From Stenotrophomonas rhizophila (GTDB lineage: Bacteria > Pseudomonadota > Gammaproteobacteria > Xanthomonadales > Xanthomonadaceae), in contig NZ_VDQT01000001.1 in assembly GCF_007667275.1 (NCBI RefSeq), positions 434,001-498,000 on the forward strand: a stretch of 64,000 nucleotides of DNA. The letters are read 5' to 3'. Position numbers and translations under genes: made by a program. The notes beneath the pieces were generated by a model. It worked only from the letters and a program-made list of their open reading frames with translations, had not been told where the DNA came from and ran no database searches. Below, piece after piece: positions 1 to 7,712 of this stretch (its first letter is position 1; every line of letters starts with the position of its first letter).

Positions 1-496
1 CGGCGAAGCCGGTGTCTACGCCGAAGTGGTCACCACCGCCGGCACCCCGGACACCCACCGCCTGAAGCTCACCTCGGTGCAGGCCGACCGCGATCTGGTC
101 ATCACCGGCGCCACCCAGCTGAGCCTGGCCGATTCGACCTCCGCCGCGCCCAGTGCCGTCGCCGCCACCGCGACCGGCGAAGTGGTCAAGGGCCTGGATG
201 TGTCGAGCTACGTCGGCGCGCAGAAGGCGCTGGAAGTGGTCGACAAGGCGCTGGAATCGGTCAACAGCGTGCGCGCCGACCTCGGTGCGATCCAGAACCG
301 CTTCACCTCCGTTGTCGCCAACCTGCAGACCTCCTCGGAGAACCTGTCCGCCTCGCGCAGCCGCATCCGCGATACCGACTTCGCCAAGGAAACCGCAGAA
401 CTGACCCGCACCCAGATCCTGCAGCAGGCCGGCACGGCCATGCTGGCCCAGGCCAACCAGGTGCCCCAGAACGTGCTCAGCCTGCTGCAGCGCTGA
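1..496 (+). CDS. fliC: Flagellin (C-terminal part; 5' end outside window)
   Basis: This is the end of a flagellin, the secreted subunit of the flagellar filament. The open frame enters at base 2 and ends at TGA 494-496, so the conserved N-terminal domain lies upstream of the window. The last 85 or so residues are the flagellin C-terminal D1/D0 region (motifs [32 protein letters not shown] and an amphipathic C-terminus). It is the most divergent of the four tandem copies: it has [13 protein letters not shown] where the others have xINxTRADLGAVQ, and it ends LSLLQR rather than LSLLR. About 130 residues of the variable surface domain are visible. It heads the visible array, 72 bp before the next flagellin, so the promoter for the group is probably outside the window. 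Confidence 0.96.
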   Translation, partial: GEAGVYAEVVTTAGTPDTHRLKLTSVQADRDLVITGATQLSLADSTSAAPSAVAATATGEVVKGLDVSSYVGAQKALEVVDKALESVNSVRADLGAIQNRFTSVVANLQTSSENLSASRSRIRDTDFAKETAELTRTQILQQAGTAMLAQANQVPQNVLSLLQR

Positions 497-568
497 CATG
501 AGCCGCTCCTGAAGCACGTCTCGAGCGTCTGAACCCATACACGTGCATCCGCTCAAGGACCTCTCCTA

Positions 569-1747
569 ATGGCACAAGTCATCAACACCAACACGATGTC
601 GTTGAATGCTCAGCGCAACCTGAGCACCAGCGGCAGCTCCCTGGCCACCACCATCCAGCGCCTGTCGTCGGGTTCGCGCATCAACAGCGCCAAGGACGAC
701 GCCGCCGGCCTGGCCATCTCCGAGCGCTTCGGTACCCAGATCCGTGGCACCGACGTGGCCATCCGCAACGCCAACGACGGCATCTCGCTGGCCCAGGTCG
801 CCGAAGGCTCGCTGAGCGAAATCGGCAACAACCTGCAGCGCGTGCGTGAACTGGCGGTCCAGGCCTCCAACGCCACCAACTCCGCCAGCGACCGCAAGGC
901 GCTGCAGGCCGAAGTGACCCAGCTGGTCAGCGAAATCGACCGCGTCGCCAAGCAGTCGGACTTCAACGGCACCAAGCTGCTGGACGGTTCGTTCTCCAGC
1001 CAGCTGTTCCAGGTCGGCGCCAACGCCGGCCAGGCCATCGCCATCGACAAGGTGGTGGACGCCCGCGCCGGTTCGCTCGGCACCAGCACCTTCGCCACCG
1101 GCGCCACCGCGGCGATCGGCGCCGTCGCCGCCGACGCACGCTTCAGCGGCACCGTGATGGGCGTTGACATCGGCACCGTGGAAGTGAAGAGCGGCGCCAG
1201 CGTCGGCGACGCGGCCAAGGCCGTGGCCACCGCGATCAACGGCAAGATCGGCGAATCCGGCATCTACGCCGAAGCCAACACCGACGGCACCCTGAAGCTG
1301 TCCTCGGTGAAGGAAGGCAAGGCCGTGGTCGCCGCCGACATCGCCCTGACCCGCAGCAACTACCAGACCGCTACCAACGACTGGTCTGCTGCCGCCGCCA
1401 CCAGCGCGTACACCGCCGGTACCGCAACGGCCAGCAACGCGCAGAAGCTGGACGTCAGCTCGGTGCTGGGCGCGCAGCAGGCGCTGGAAGTGGTCGACAA
1501 GGCGCTGGGTTCGATCAACAGCACCCGCGCCGACCTGGGTGCGGTGCAGAACCGCTTCACCTCGGTCGTCGCCAACCTGCAGACCTCCACCGAGAACCTG
1601 TCCGCCTCGCGCAGCCGCATCAAGGACACGGACTTCGCCAAGGAAACCGCAGAGCTGACCCGTACCCAGATCCTGCAGCAGGCCGGTACGGCCATGCTGG
1701 CCCAGGCCAACCAGGTGCCGCAGAACGTGCTCAGCCTGCTGCGCTGA
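569..1747 (+). CDS. fliC: Flagellin, second tandem copy
   Basis: Filament subunit of 392 residues, exported unfolded by the flagellar type III apparatus. The conserved N-terminal D0/D1 region (residues 1-163) and the last 85 or so residues are nearly identical to the next two copies, while the middle (about 164-300) is a distinct surface domain. The segment QRVRELAVQ near residues 90-98 matches the region of beta- and gammaproteobacterial flagellins recognised by TLR5 (family knowledge). The start ATG follows AAGGA at 555-559 with normal spacing. No sigma-28 or sigma-54 box is visible in the 72-bp gap before it, so transcription from upstream is likely. A perfect GC-rich hairpin follows the stop codon. 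Confidence 0.97.
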   Translation: MAQVINTNTMSLNAQRNLSTSGSSLATTIQRLSSGSRINSAKDDAAGLAISERFGTQIRGTDVAIRNANDGISLAQVAEGSLSEIGNNLQRVRELAVQASNATNSASDRKALQAEVTQLVSEIDRVAKQSDFNGTKLLDGSFSSQLFQVGANAGQAIAIDKVVDARAGSLGTSTFATGATAAIGAVAADARFSGTVMGVDIGTVEVKSGASVGDAAKAVATAINGKIGESGIYAEANTDGTLKLSSVKEGKAVVAADIALTRSNYQTATNDWSAAAATSAYTAGTATASNAQKLDVSSVLGAQQALEVVDKALGSINSTRADLGAVQNRFTSVVANLQTSTENLSASRSRIKDTDFAKETAELTRTQILQQAGTAMLAQANQVPQNVLSLLR

Positions 1748-1760
1748 TCCGTCCGGCAGC

Positions 1761-1787
1761 ATCGGCGCCGGCCTGACCGGCGCCGAT
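1761..1787 (+). terminator. Intergenic hairpin between flagellin genes 2 and 3
   Basis: A perfect 11-bp inverted repeat (ATCGGCGCCGG and its complement) with a 5-base loop starts 13 bases after the stop codon. No T-run follows, so it may attenuate transcription, pause it, or protect the 3' end of the upstream message, rather than act as a full intrinsic terminator. Confidence 0.6.
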
Positions 1788-1827
1788 CCCGACCTACCGC
1801 GTTCCATCCCCGCCTGAAGGAATTCCC

Positions 1828-3057
1828 ATGGCACAAGTCATCAACACCAACACGATGTCGCTCAACGCTCAGCGCAACCTGAGCACCAGCGGCAGCTCCC
1901 TGGCCACCACCATCCAGCGCCTGTCGTCGGGTTCGCGCATCAACAGCGCCAAGGACGACGCCGCCGGACTGGCCATCTCCGAGCGCTTCGGCACCCAGAT
2001 CCGCGGTACCGACGTGGCCATCCGCAATGCCAACGACGGCATTTCGCTGGCCCAGGTCGCCGAAGGCTCGCTGAGCGAAATCGGCAACAACCTGCAGCGC
2101 GTGCGTGAACTGGCCGTGCAGGCCTCCAACGCCACCAACTCGGCCAGCGACCGCAAGGCGCTGCAGGCCGAAGTGACCCAGCTGGTCAGCGAAATCGACC
2201 GCGTCGCCAAGCAGTCGGACTTCAACGGCACCAAGCTGCTGGACGGTTCGTTCTCCAGCCAGCTGTTCCAGGTCGGCGCCAATGCCGGCCAGGCCATCGC
2301 CATCGACAAGGTGGTCAATGCCAAGGCCAACGCCCTGGGCAACGCCACCTTCGACGCCAACTCGATCACCATTGCCGCCGGCACCGTGACCGCCGCCAAC
2401 AAGGGCACCACGATTTCCTTCGATGGCCTGAAGATCGGCGGCGGCAGCCTGGCCGCAGCCGTGTCGATCGACAAGGTCGAAGTGGTCTCGACCGGCGTGC
2501 AGGCCGATGACCAGAAGGCCCTGGTGGCTGCAGTCACCACCGCGATCAATGCCAAGATCGGCGAAACCGGCGTGCTGGCCGAAGTCGATGCGACCGCCGG
2601 CAAGATCAACCTGACCTCGGTCAAGGAAAGCGTCAACTCGGCCGGTGCCTTCACCGCGATGACCGTGACCGCCGGCACCAGCGCGGGCATCACCGGCTTC
2701 AATTCGACCGCACCGACCGCGACCACCCCGGCACCGGCCGGCAAGATGCTGAGCGATGTGAACATCGACAGCGTCAAGGGTGCACAGCAGGCGCTGGAAA
2801 TCGTCGACAAGGCCCTGGGCGCGATCAACAGCACCCGCGCCGATCTGGGCGCCGTGCAGAACCGCTTCACCTCGGTCGTCGCCAACCTGCAGACCTCCAC
2901 CGAAAACCTGTCCGCCTCACGCAGCCGCATCAAGGACACGGACTTCGCCAAGGAAACCGCAGAGCTGACCCGCACCCAGATCCTGCAGCAGGCCGGTACG
3001 GCGATGCTGGCCCAGGCCAACCAGGTGCCGCAGAACGTGCTCAGCCTGCTGCGCTGA
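1828..3057 (+). CDS. fliC: Flagellin, third tandem copy
   Basis: Filament subunit of 409 residues. Residues 1-163 are identical to the second copy. The central domain (about 164-320) differs in sequence and is about 17 residues longer. The C-terminal domain is again almost identical, ending QNVLSLLR. The ribosome-binding site GAAGGAAT sits just upstream of ATG 1828. The gap before it is 80 bp and holds only a hairpin and the ribosome-binding site, so the gene is probably co-transcribed or served by read-through. Identical ends with a divergent centre fit recent duplication followed by gene conversion at the ends (inference). Confidence 0.97.
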   Translation: MAQVINTNTMSLNAQRNLSTSGSSLATTIQRLSSGSRINSAKDDAAGLAISERFGTQIRGTDVAIRNANDGISLAQVAEGSLSEIGNNLQRVRELAVQASNATNSASDRKALQAEVTQLVSEIDRVAKQSDFNGTKLLDGSFSSQLFQVGANAGQAIAIDKVVNAKANALGNATFDANSITIAAGTVTAANKGTTISFDGLKIGGGSLAAAVSIDKVEVVSTGVQADDQKALVAAVTTAINAKIGETGVLAEVDATAGKINLTSVKESVNSAGAFTAMTVTAGTSAGITGFNSTAPTATTPAPAGKMLSDVNIDSVKGAQQALEIVDKALGAINSTRADLGAVQNRFTSVVANLQTSTENLSASRSRIKDTDFAKETAELTRTQILQQAGTAMLAQANQVPQNVLSLLR

Positions 3058-3073
3058 TCGCGTCTGACCCGAA

Positions 3074-3093
3074 GGCGCCGGGAAACCGGCGCC
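3074..3093 (+). terminator. GAAA-tetraloop hairpin between flagellin genes 3 and 4
   Basis: An 8-bp perfect stem (GGCGCCGG/CCGGCGCC) closed by a GAAA loop lies 16 bases after the stop codon and is followed by GCTTTC. It is very stable as RNA but lacks a proper T-run, so an attenuator or a 3'-end stabiliser is as likely as a terminator. Confidence 0.6.
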
Positions 3094-3136
3094 GCTTTCA
3101 CCGCCGCACGTTTCATGCTTTACCGAAGGAATATCC

Positions 3137-4330
3137 ATGGCACAAGTGATCAACACCAATACGATGTCGCTCAACGCTCAGCGCAACCTGAGCACCAGCG
3201 GCAGCTCCCTGGCCACCACCATCCAGCGCCTGTCCTCGGGTTCGCGCATTAACAGCGCCAAGGACGACGCCGCCGGCCTGGCCATCTCCGAGCGCTTCGG
3301 TACCCAGATCCGCGGTACCGACGTGGCCATCCGCAATGCCAACGACGGCATCTCGCTGGCCCAGGTCGCCGAAGGCTCGCTGAGCGAAATCGGCAACAAC
3401 CTGCAGCGCGTGCGTGAACTGGCGGTGCAGTCCTCCAATGCCACCAACTCGGCCAGCGACCGCAAGGCGCTGCAGGCCGAAGTGACCCAGCTGGTCAGCG
3501 AAATCGACCGCGTCGCCAAGCAGTCGGACTTCAACGGCACCAAGCTGCTGGACGGTTCGTTCTCCAGCCAGCTGTTCCAGGTCGGTGCCAACGCAGGCCA
3601 GGCCATCGCCATCGACAAGGTGGTCAATGCCAAGGCCAGCGCGCTCGGCGCGGCGACCTTCGCCACCGCCGGCAAGATCGAAGTGGACGGGGCCGATCTG
3701 GCCAGCGGCACGATCGGTGCGATGACGGTCGGCGGCATAGCGTTGGGCGATGTGAAGTTCGACTACGTGGCCGGCGCCGATGCGGCCAACCAGGCCAACG
3801 CAGTGAAGGCGATCACCGCCGCCATCAGCAGCAAGCTGGGTGAGACCGGTCTGCTCGCCGCGCAGGCGGTGGATGCCAACGGTGCCGCCATCGCCGGCGA
3901 GATCACCCTGACCTCGGTCAAGGCCGATGCCAAGCTGGCCGACCTGGCCGTGGCCGGCGCGGGCGCCTCGGTGGCCGGCGTCACCACCACCGACGTCACC
4001 GCCAACACCACCGCTTCGCACCTGTCCGACCTGAAGATCGACACCGTTGCCGGTGCCCAGCAGGCGCTGGAAATCGTCGACAAGGCGCTGAGCTCGATCA
4101 ACAACACCCGTGCCGACCTGGGCGCGGTGCAGAACCGCTTCACCTCGGTCGTCGCCAACCTGCAGACCTCCACCGAAAACCTGTCCGCCTCGCGCAGCCG
4201 CATCAAGGACACCGATTTCGCCAAGGAAACCGCAGAGCTGACCCGCACCCAGATCCTGCAGCAGGCCGGTACGGCCATGCTGGCCCAGGCCAACCAGGTG
4301 CCGCAGAACGTGCTCAGCCTGCTGCGCTGA
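3137..4330 (+). CDS. fliC: Flagellin, fourth tandem copy
   Basis: Filament subunit of 397 residues. The first 163 residues match the two preceding copies except for Ala99 to Ser. The central variable domain (about 164-300) is unrelated in detail, and the C-terminal D1/D0 region is again conserved and ends in Arg. The ribosome-binding site CGAAGGAAT precedes ATG 3137. It is the last flagellin of the array: a hairpin and, about 200 bp on, an intrinsic terminator separate it from fliD. Which copy dominates in the filament cannot be read from the sequence. Confidence 0.97.
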   Translation: MAQVINTNTMSLNAQRNLSTSGSSLATTIQRLSSGSRINSAKDDAAGLAISERFGTQIRGTDVAIRNANDGISLAQVAEGSLSEIGNNLQRVRELAVQSSNATNSASDRKALQAEVTQLVSEIDRVAKQSDFNGTKLLDGSFSSQLFQVGANAGQAIAIDKVVNAKASALGAATFATAGKIEVDGADLASGTIGAMTVGGIALGDVKFDYVAGADAANQANAVKAITAAISSKLGETGLLAAQAVDANGAAIAGEITLTSVKADAKLADLAVAGAGASVAGVTTTDVTANTTASHLSDLKIDTVAGAQQALEIVDKALSSINNTRADLGAVQNRFTSVVANLQTSTENLSASRSRIKDTDFAKETAELTRTQILQQAGTAMLAQANQVPQNVLSLLR

Positions 4331-4342
4331 GCCACGCGTCCA

Positions 4343-4368
4343 CGCCGCCGGCTCTTCCGCCGGCGGCG
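4343..4368 (+). terminator. Hairpin after the last flagellin
   Basis: A 10-bp perfect stem (CGCCGCCGGC and its complement) with loop TCTTCC lies 12 bases after the stop codon. No T-run follows. It is the third hairpin of this kind in the array, each with a different sequence. Confidence 0.55.
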
Positions 4369-4530
4369 CGGGCAAACCCCAGGAAGCAGCAAACCCCTTG
4401 CAGGACCGGGCCATGTCCATGGCATCCGTGGCCATCGCCCGCCCCTGCGGCCGAACCGTTATCAGCGCTGTAAGTTTGACTGAACTCCCCGGGTGGCTTC
4501 GTCTCCCCCCGCTTTTTTCAGTAGCCTGAG

Positions 4531-4559
4531 CCCTCCCCTGCATTGGGGGAGGGTTTTTT
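4531..4559 (+). terminator. Rho-independent terminator between flagellins and fliD
   Basis: An 8-bp stem CCCTCCCC/GGGGAGGG with a 7-base loop is followed by six Ts. This is a textbook intrinsic terminator and should isolate fliD from read-through. The rest of the 389-bp gap (4331-4719) holds the preceding hairpin, the sigma-54 promoter of fliD and its ribosome-binding site. I see nothing else in it. Confidence 0.9.
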
Positions 4560-4637
4560 ACAGACCCCTGGCCGGACCGTACCGCGTCCCGCCCTATATG
4601 CCCTGCAATGCGCGTGCCAATCTTCCGCGCCCTGCCT

Positions 4638-4654
4638 CTGGCACAACTCCTGCA
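4638..4654 (+). promoter_or_regulatory. Sigma-54 (RpoN) promoter for fliD
   Basis: The sequence CTGGCACAACTCCTGCA fits the -24/-12 consensus TGGCAC-N5-TTGC, with GG at 4640-4641 and GC at 4652-4653 separated by exactly 10 bases. It lies 66 bp upstream of the fliD start, just after the terminator. Confidence 0.85.
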
Positions 4655-4719
4655 TCAACGTTGATCTAAAGACCCGGCGGCCATGGCCGCTAATTTCGTT
4701 GACAGACAGGAGAAACAGC

Positions 4720-6102
4720 GTGGCTGACTTTGGTTACGGCGGCATCGGTTCGGGACTGGATATTTCCGGCATGGTGGCCAGCCTGGTCGCGGCCGACCGC
4801 AAGCCTGCGGACAACGCGCTCAACCTGCAGCAGTCCAAGGCCAAGATGCAGCTGTCGGCGGTGGGCACGGTCAAGTCCGCGTTCGACGTGCTCAGCACCT
4901 CGCTGAAGGCGCTCAAGGCCTCCACCGCCTTCGACGCGCGCCTGTTCAACGTGACCAAGACCGGCACCGACGAGATCCTGACCGCCAGCGGCACCAACGA
5001 AGCGGCCACCGGCACCCACGTGGTCAAGGTCGACCAGCTGGCAGCGGCCAACAAATGGATCGCCGACACCGCCGTAGCCAAGACCAAGACCTTCGGTGCC
5101 GGAACACTGACGCTGGATGTGGGCGTGGGCGACAAGATGAAGTCGCTGGAGATCCAGGTCGAAGCCGACGACACCCTGTCTTCGATCCGCACCAAGATCG
5201 ACAAGGCCGCGCGTGGCCTGGGCGTGCAGGCGACCCTGATCGCCTCGGGCGATGACCAGTACCTGTCCCTGTCCCAGGAAAAGTCCGGCACCGCCAACGC
5301 GATCAAGCTCCGCGCCGGCAGCGGCAACGCCGACCTGACCGCGCTGGCTGCCAGCATGTCCGAGCGTACCGCGGCCGCCGACGCCAAGCTGACCATCGAC
5401 GGCGTGGCCGTGGTGGCCAGCGAAAACACCGTCACCGACGTGGTGCCGGGGCTGACCCTGAACCTGAAGAAGGTCGGCGAAAGCAGCGTCACCATCAGCA
5501 GCGACGTGGCCGCCGCGCGCAAGGTGATGCAGGACTTCGTGACCGCCTACAACGGCGCGCTGTCGGCGATCAACGACGCGACCAAGTACGACGTGGAGAA
5601 CAAGGAGCCGTCCTCGCTGACCGGCGACGCGCAGATGCGCGGCGCGGCCAGCCAGCTGCGCTCGATGATGAGCGGCGTGCTGAAGGACCTGGCGGCCAAC
5701 GGCCTCGACCCCAAGACCCTGGGCCTGCAGACCCGCGCCTACCCCAATGCCGACGGCAGCCTGGTGCTGGACAACACCAAGTTCGAAGCCGCGCTGGTCA
5801 ACCAGTCCGGCGCGGTGCGCCAGGCCTTCACCGGCGACGATGGCGCCGCCACCAAGCTGTTCAACATGGTGGACGGTTACGTCAACACCACGGTCGGCAA
5901 GGAAGGCGCCTTCGTCTCCCGCACCAAGAGCATCAATGCCACGCTCACCGACATCGACAAGCGCCGCAAGGCGCTGGATACGCGCATGGCCGGCGTCGAG
6001 GAGCGTTACAAGAAGCAGTTCCTGGCACTGGACGCGCTGATGGGCAAGCTCAGCCAGAGCAGTTCGGCGTTGAGCCAGCAGCTGAGCCAGCTGTCGGGTT
6101 GA
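4720..6102 (+). CDS. fliD: Flagellar filament cap protein FliD (HAP2)
   Basis: FliD caps the growing filament and helps fold exported flagellin at the tip. The 460-residue product begins with the conserved GIGSGLDISGMVASLVAADR, has FliD_N and FliD_C regions, and ends in the usual helical coiled-coil tail (LSQSSSALSQQLSQLSG). I chose GTG 4720 because the FliD signature starts there and a purine-rich site (CAGGAGAAA) precedes it. An in-frame extension back to 4543 would run through the terminator and promoter and has no family counterpart. The gene is preceded by its own sigma-54 promoter and followed by fliS, whose sigma-28 promoter overlaps the short gap. Confidence 0.97.
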   Translation: MADFGYGGIGSGLDISGMVASLVAADRKPADNALNLQQSKAKMQLSAVGTVKSAFDVLSTSLKALKASTAFDARLFNVTKTGTDEILTASGTNEAATGTHVVKVDQLAAANKWIADTAVAKTKTFGAGTLTLDVGVGDKMKSLEIQVEADDTLSSIRTKIDKAARGLGVQATLIASGDDQYLSLSQEKSGTANAIKLRAGSGNADLTALAASMSERTAAADAKLTIDGVAVVASENTVTDVVPGLTLNLKKVGESSVTISSDVAAARKVMQDFVTAYNGALSAINDATKYDVENKEPSSLTGDAQMRGAASQLRSMMSGVLKDLAANGLDPKTLGLQTRAYPNADGSLVLDNTKFEAALVNQSGAVRQAFTGDDGAATKLFNMVDGYVNTTVGKEGAFVSRTKSINATLTDIDKRRKALDTRMAGVEERYKKQFLALDALMGKLSQSSSALSQQLSQLSG

Positions 6103-6111
6103 GCCAGGCGC

Positions 6112-6139
6112 TCAAGTTGGGCGCGCGCGCGGCCGATAT
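6112..6139 (+). promoter_or_regulatory. Sigma-28 (FliA) promoter for fliS
   Basis: TCAAGTTG at 6112-6119 and GCCGATAT at 6132-6139 match the flagellar sigma-28 boxes TAAAGTTT and GCCGATAA, here with a 12-base spacer instead of 11. The motif begins 9 bases after the fliD stop codon and lies 58 bp before the fliS start. Confidence 0.75.
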
Positions 6140-6196
6140 CGGTACCAACGATGCATACCGCGAGGCGCCCCGGCCCGCACGAAGGAGACAGGATCC

Positions 6197-6613
6197 ATGT
6201 ACGGTTCGAACCGTCAATTCACCGAGCAGTACCGCAAGGTCGGCGTGCAGAGCTCGATCATCGATGCCGACCCGCACAAGCTGGTCGCCCTGCTGCTGTC
6301 GGGTGCGCTTGAACGCGTGCGCCTGGCCCAGGCCTGCCTCGAAGGCGGTGACCAGGCGCGCAAGGGCAAAGCGATCGGCGAGGTCTGCGCCATCGTCGGC
6401 CATCTCAACGGCTCGCTGGACCACGAGGCCGGCGGTGAAATCGCCGGCAACCTGTCGGCCCTGTACGATTACGTCATGCAGCGCCTGACCGAAGCCAACC
6501 TGCACAACGACCCCGAGGCGCTGCGCGAATCGCTGGAACTGCTGGGCGAGATCGACGCGGCGTGGAATGCCATTCCGCACGACCAGCGCCAGCCCGCTGC
6601 GGTTGCCCTGTGA
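6197..6613 (+). CDS. fliS: Flagellin export chaperone FliS
   Basis: FliS binds the C-terminus of flagellin in the cytosol and prevents premature polymerisation before export. The 138-residue protein has the typical start (MYG...QFTEQYRKVGVQSSI) and the conserved DPHKLVALLLSGALERV segment of the four-helix FliS fold. A strong ribosome-binding site (AAGGAGA at 6181) precedes ATG 6197. The stop overlaps the next start (TGATG), so translation of the following FliT-like gene is probably coupled. It has its own sigma-28 promoter, as expected for a late gene. Confidence 0.95.
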   Translation: MYGSNRQFTEQYRKVGVQSSIIDADPHKLVALLLSGALERVRLAQACLEGGDQARKGKAIGEVCAIVGHLNGSLDHEAGGEIAGNLSALYDYVMQRLTEANLHNDPEALRESLELLGEIDAAWNAIPHDQRQPAAVAL

Positions 6614-6918
6614 TGGACGCCGGGCTTTCACTGGCCTGCCTCAACGCCGACCTGGACGCGGTGGAAGCCGCCCTGCGCGTGGACGATTACCTGGCCGCCG
6701 GTGAATCGCTGGATGACCTGGACCGCCACCAGCGGGCCTGGCTGGCGCAGCCCGACGCGCTGGCCGACGTGGCCGGCCTGACCGCGCTCGAAGGCCGCCA
6801 GCAGCGCATCCTGCGGATGATGGCCGAGCAGCGCGATGACGCGGCACGCCATCTGCGCCAGGGCGTTGCCGCCGGCCGCGCCGCGCGCGCCTACCTCACC
6901 GCCGAATCCCTGTCATGA
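6613..6918 (+). CDS. fliT: FliT-like small flagellar chaperone
   Basis: A 101-residue, highly helical, charged protein in the position where xanthomonads and pseudomonads carry the FliD chaperone FliT. I see no sequence motif that proves the family; the call rests on size, helical heptads (DDLDRHQRAWL, LEGRQQRILRMMAEQ) and location between fliS and the PilZ-like gene. The start is ATG 6613, overlapping the fliS stop by one base (TGATG); an in-frame extension would lie inside fliS. Its stop region overlaps the next start by four bases (ATGA), so the three genes form one translationally coupled unit. Confidence 0.65.
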   Translation: MDAGLSLACLNADLDAVEAALRVDDYLAAGESLDDLDRHQRAWLAQPDALADVAGLTALEGRQQRILRMMAEQRDDAARHLRQGVAAGRAARAYLTAESLS

Positions 6919-7493
6919 ACGAACCGCGCCCCAGCGACATCCATCACCCGGCTGAAAGCGAGCTGTTCGATGAGACGCTGAGCTGCGAACTCGCGCTGCC
7001 GGCCGAATTCCGCCTGGGCAGCGCGGTGATCCGCCCGGGCAGCGCCGAGACCCTGCTGCGCAGCGTCGCCCTGGTCGAAGACGCACGCGCCGACGACAGC
7101 CACGACGAGCGCGGCGACAGTGCCCAGCTGCAGCGCGTGGAAGCCAAGCTGGACCTGGCCATGGTGCTGCTGGGCCGACTGGTCCGGCACAGCACGCCCG
7201 AACTGGACCTGCGCCCGCTGCGCTGGTCGCGCCGCGGCATCCGCCTCGAGCTCGGTGCACGCACCGGCGCCGCGGCCGGCAGCCTGGGCGTCATCCGCCT
7301 GCAGCCCTGTGACTGGCTGCCCGACCATATCGACCTGCCGGTGTCGATCCTGGCCGAAGCGGCCAGCGGGGCCGGCTCCTGTTTCCTCTGGCTGCGCTTC
7401 GAACCGATGAGCGACGGCCTGGAAATGGCGCTGGAACGCCATCTGTTCAGGTTGCATCGCCGGCAGGTAGCGGACGCGCGCCGCGCGCGGTAG
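6915..7493 (+). CDS. Atypical PilZ-like protein of the fliS operon
   Basis: A 192-residue protein. The middle has a long heptad-like helix (LQRVEAKLDLAMVLLGRLV, about residues 76-94), followed by a beta-rich C-terminal half (LRWSRRGIRLEL, GSLGVIRLQPCDWLPDHIDLPV). The layout resembles the tetrameric, non-canonical PilZ proteins reported beside fliS in Xanthomonas. The canonical c-di-GMP-binding RxxxR...(D/N)xSxxG motifs are not visible, so direct ligand binding is doubtful. It overlaps the FliT-like gene by four bases. Its stop codon TAG is the TAG of a GTAG-type repeat, and the Arg-rich tail next to the repeat (VADARRAR) may have been altered by it. A role in flagellar or pilus control is inferred. 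Confidence 0.6.
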   Translation: MNEPRPSDIHHPAESELFDETLSCELALPAEFRLGSAVIRPGSAETLLRSVALVEDARADDSHDERGDSAQLQRVEAKLDLAMVLLGRLVRHSTPELDLRPLRWSRRGIRLELGARTGAAAGSLGVIRLQPCDWLPDHIDLPVSILAEAASGAGSCFLWLRFEPMSDGLEMALERHLFRLHRRQVADARRAR

Positions 7494-7609
7494 CGCCGGC
7501 CGTTGGCCGGCCCAGGCGACCCGCGAAACGCCCGCCCCACGTGGAGCCGGCCTCTGGCCGGCTGCAGGCTATCCGCCAAACGCCGAATCCGACTAACAGT
7601 CGGAGCTAC
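7490..7609. repeat. Three SMAG-type GTAG palindromes
   Basis: Three copies lie within 120 bp: 7490-7511 (GTAG then CGCCGGCCGTTGGCCGGC), 7541-7563 (a GTGG variant around GCCGGCCTCTGGCCGGC) and 7588-7609 (inverted, ending CTAC, core CCGACTAACAGTCGG). Each is a 7- to 9-bp stem flanked on one side by GTAG, as described for SMAG elements of Stenotrophomonas maltophilia. The first supplies the stop codon of the upstream gene. Confidence 0.8.
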
Positions 7610-7653
7610 CGCGCTTGGCGTTGCCTCGCGCTTGGCTTTGCCTCGCGCTTGGC
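7610..7653. repeat. 17-bp tandem repeat, 2.6 copies
   Basis: The unit CGCGCTTGGC-(G/T)TTGCCT occurs at 7610-7626 and 7627-7643, and a third partial copy CGCGCTTGGC is at 7644-7653. It lies about 60 bp upstream of the response regulator gene. No function is apparent; it may be a replication-slippage product. Confidence 0.8.
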
Positions 7654-7712
7654 TCCCGGCGCCGGGTCCGGTAATGTGAAGAACTTCTTGACCTTCGCAA
7701 ACCACCCTGCCC

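Noticed and set aside
4543-4719. N-terminal extension of FliD
   Set aside because: It would start inside a terminator and run through the sigma-54 promoter; the FliD family begins at GTG 4720.
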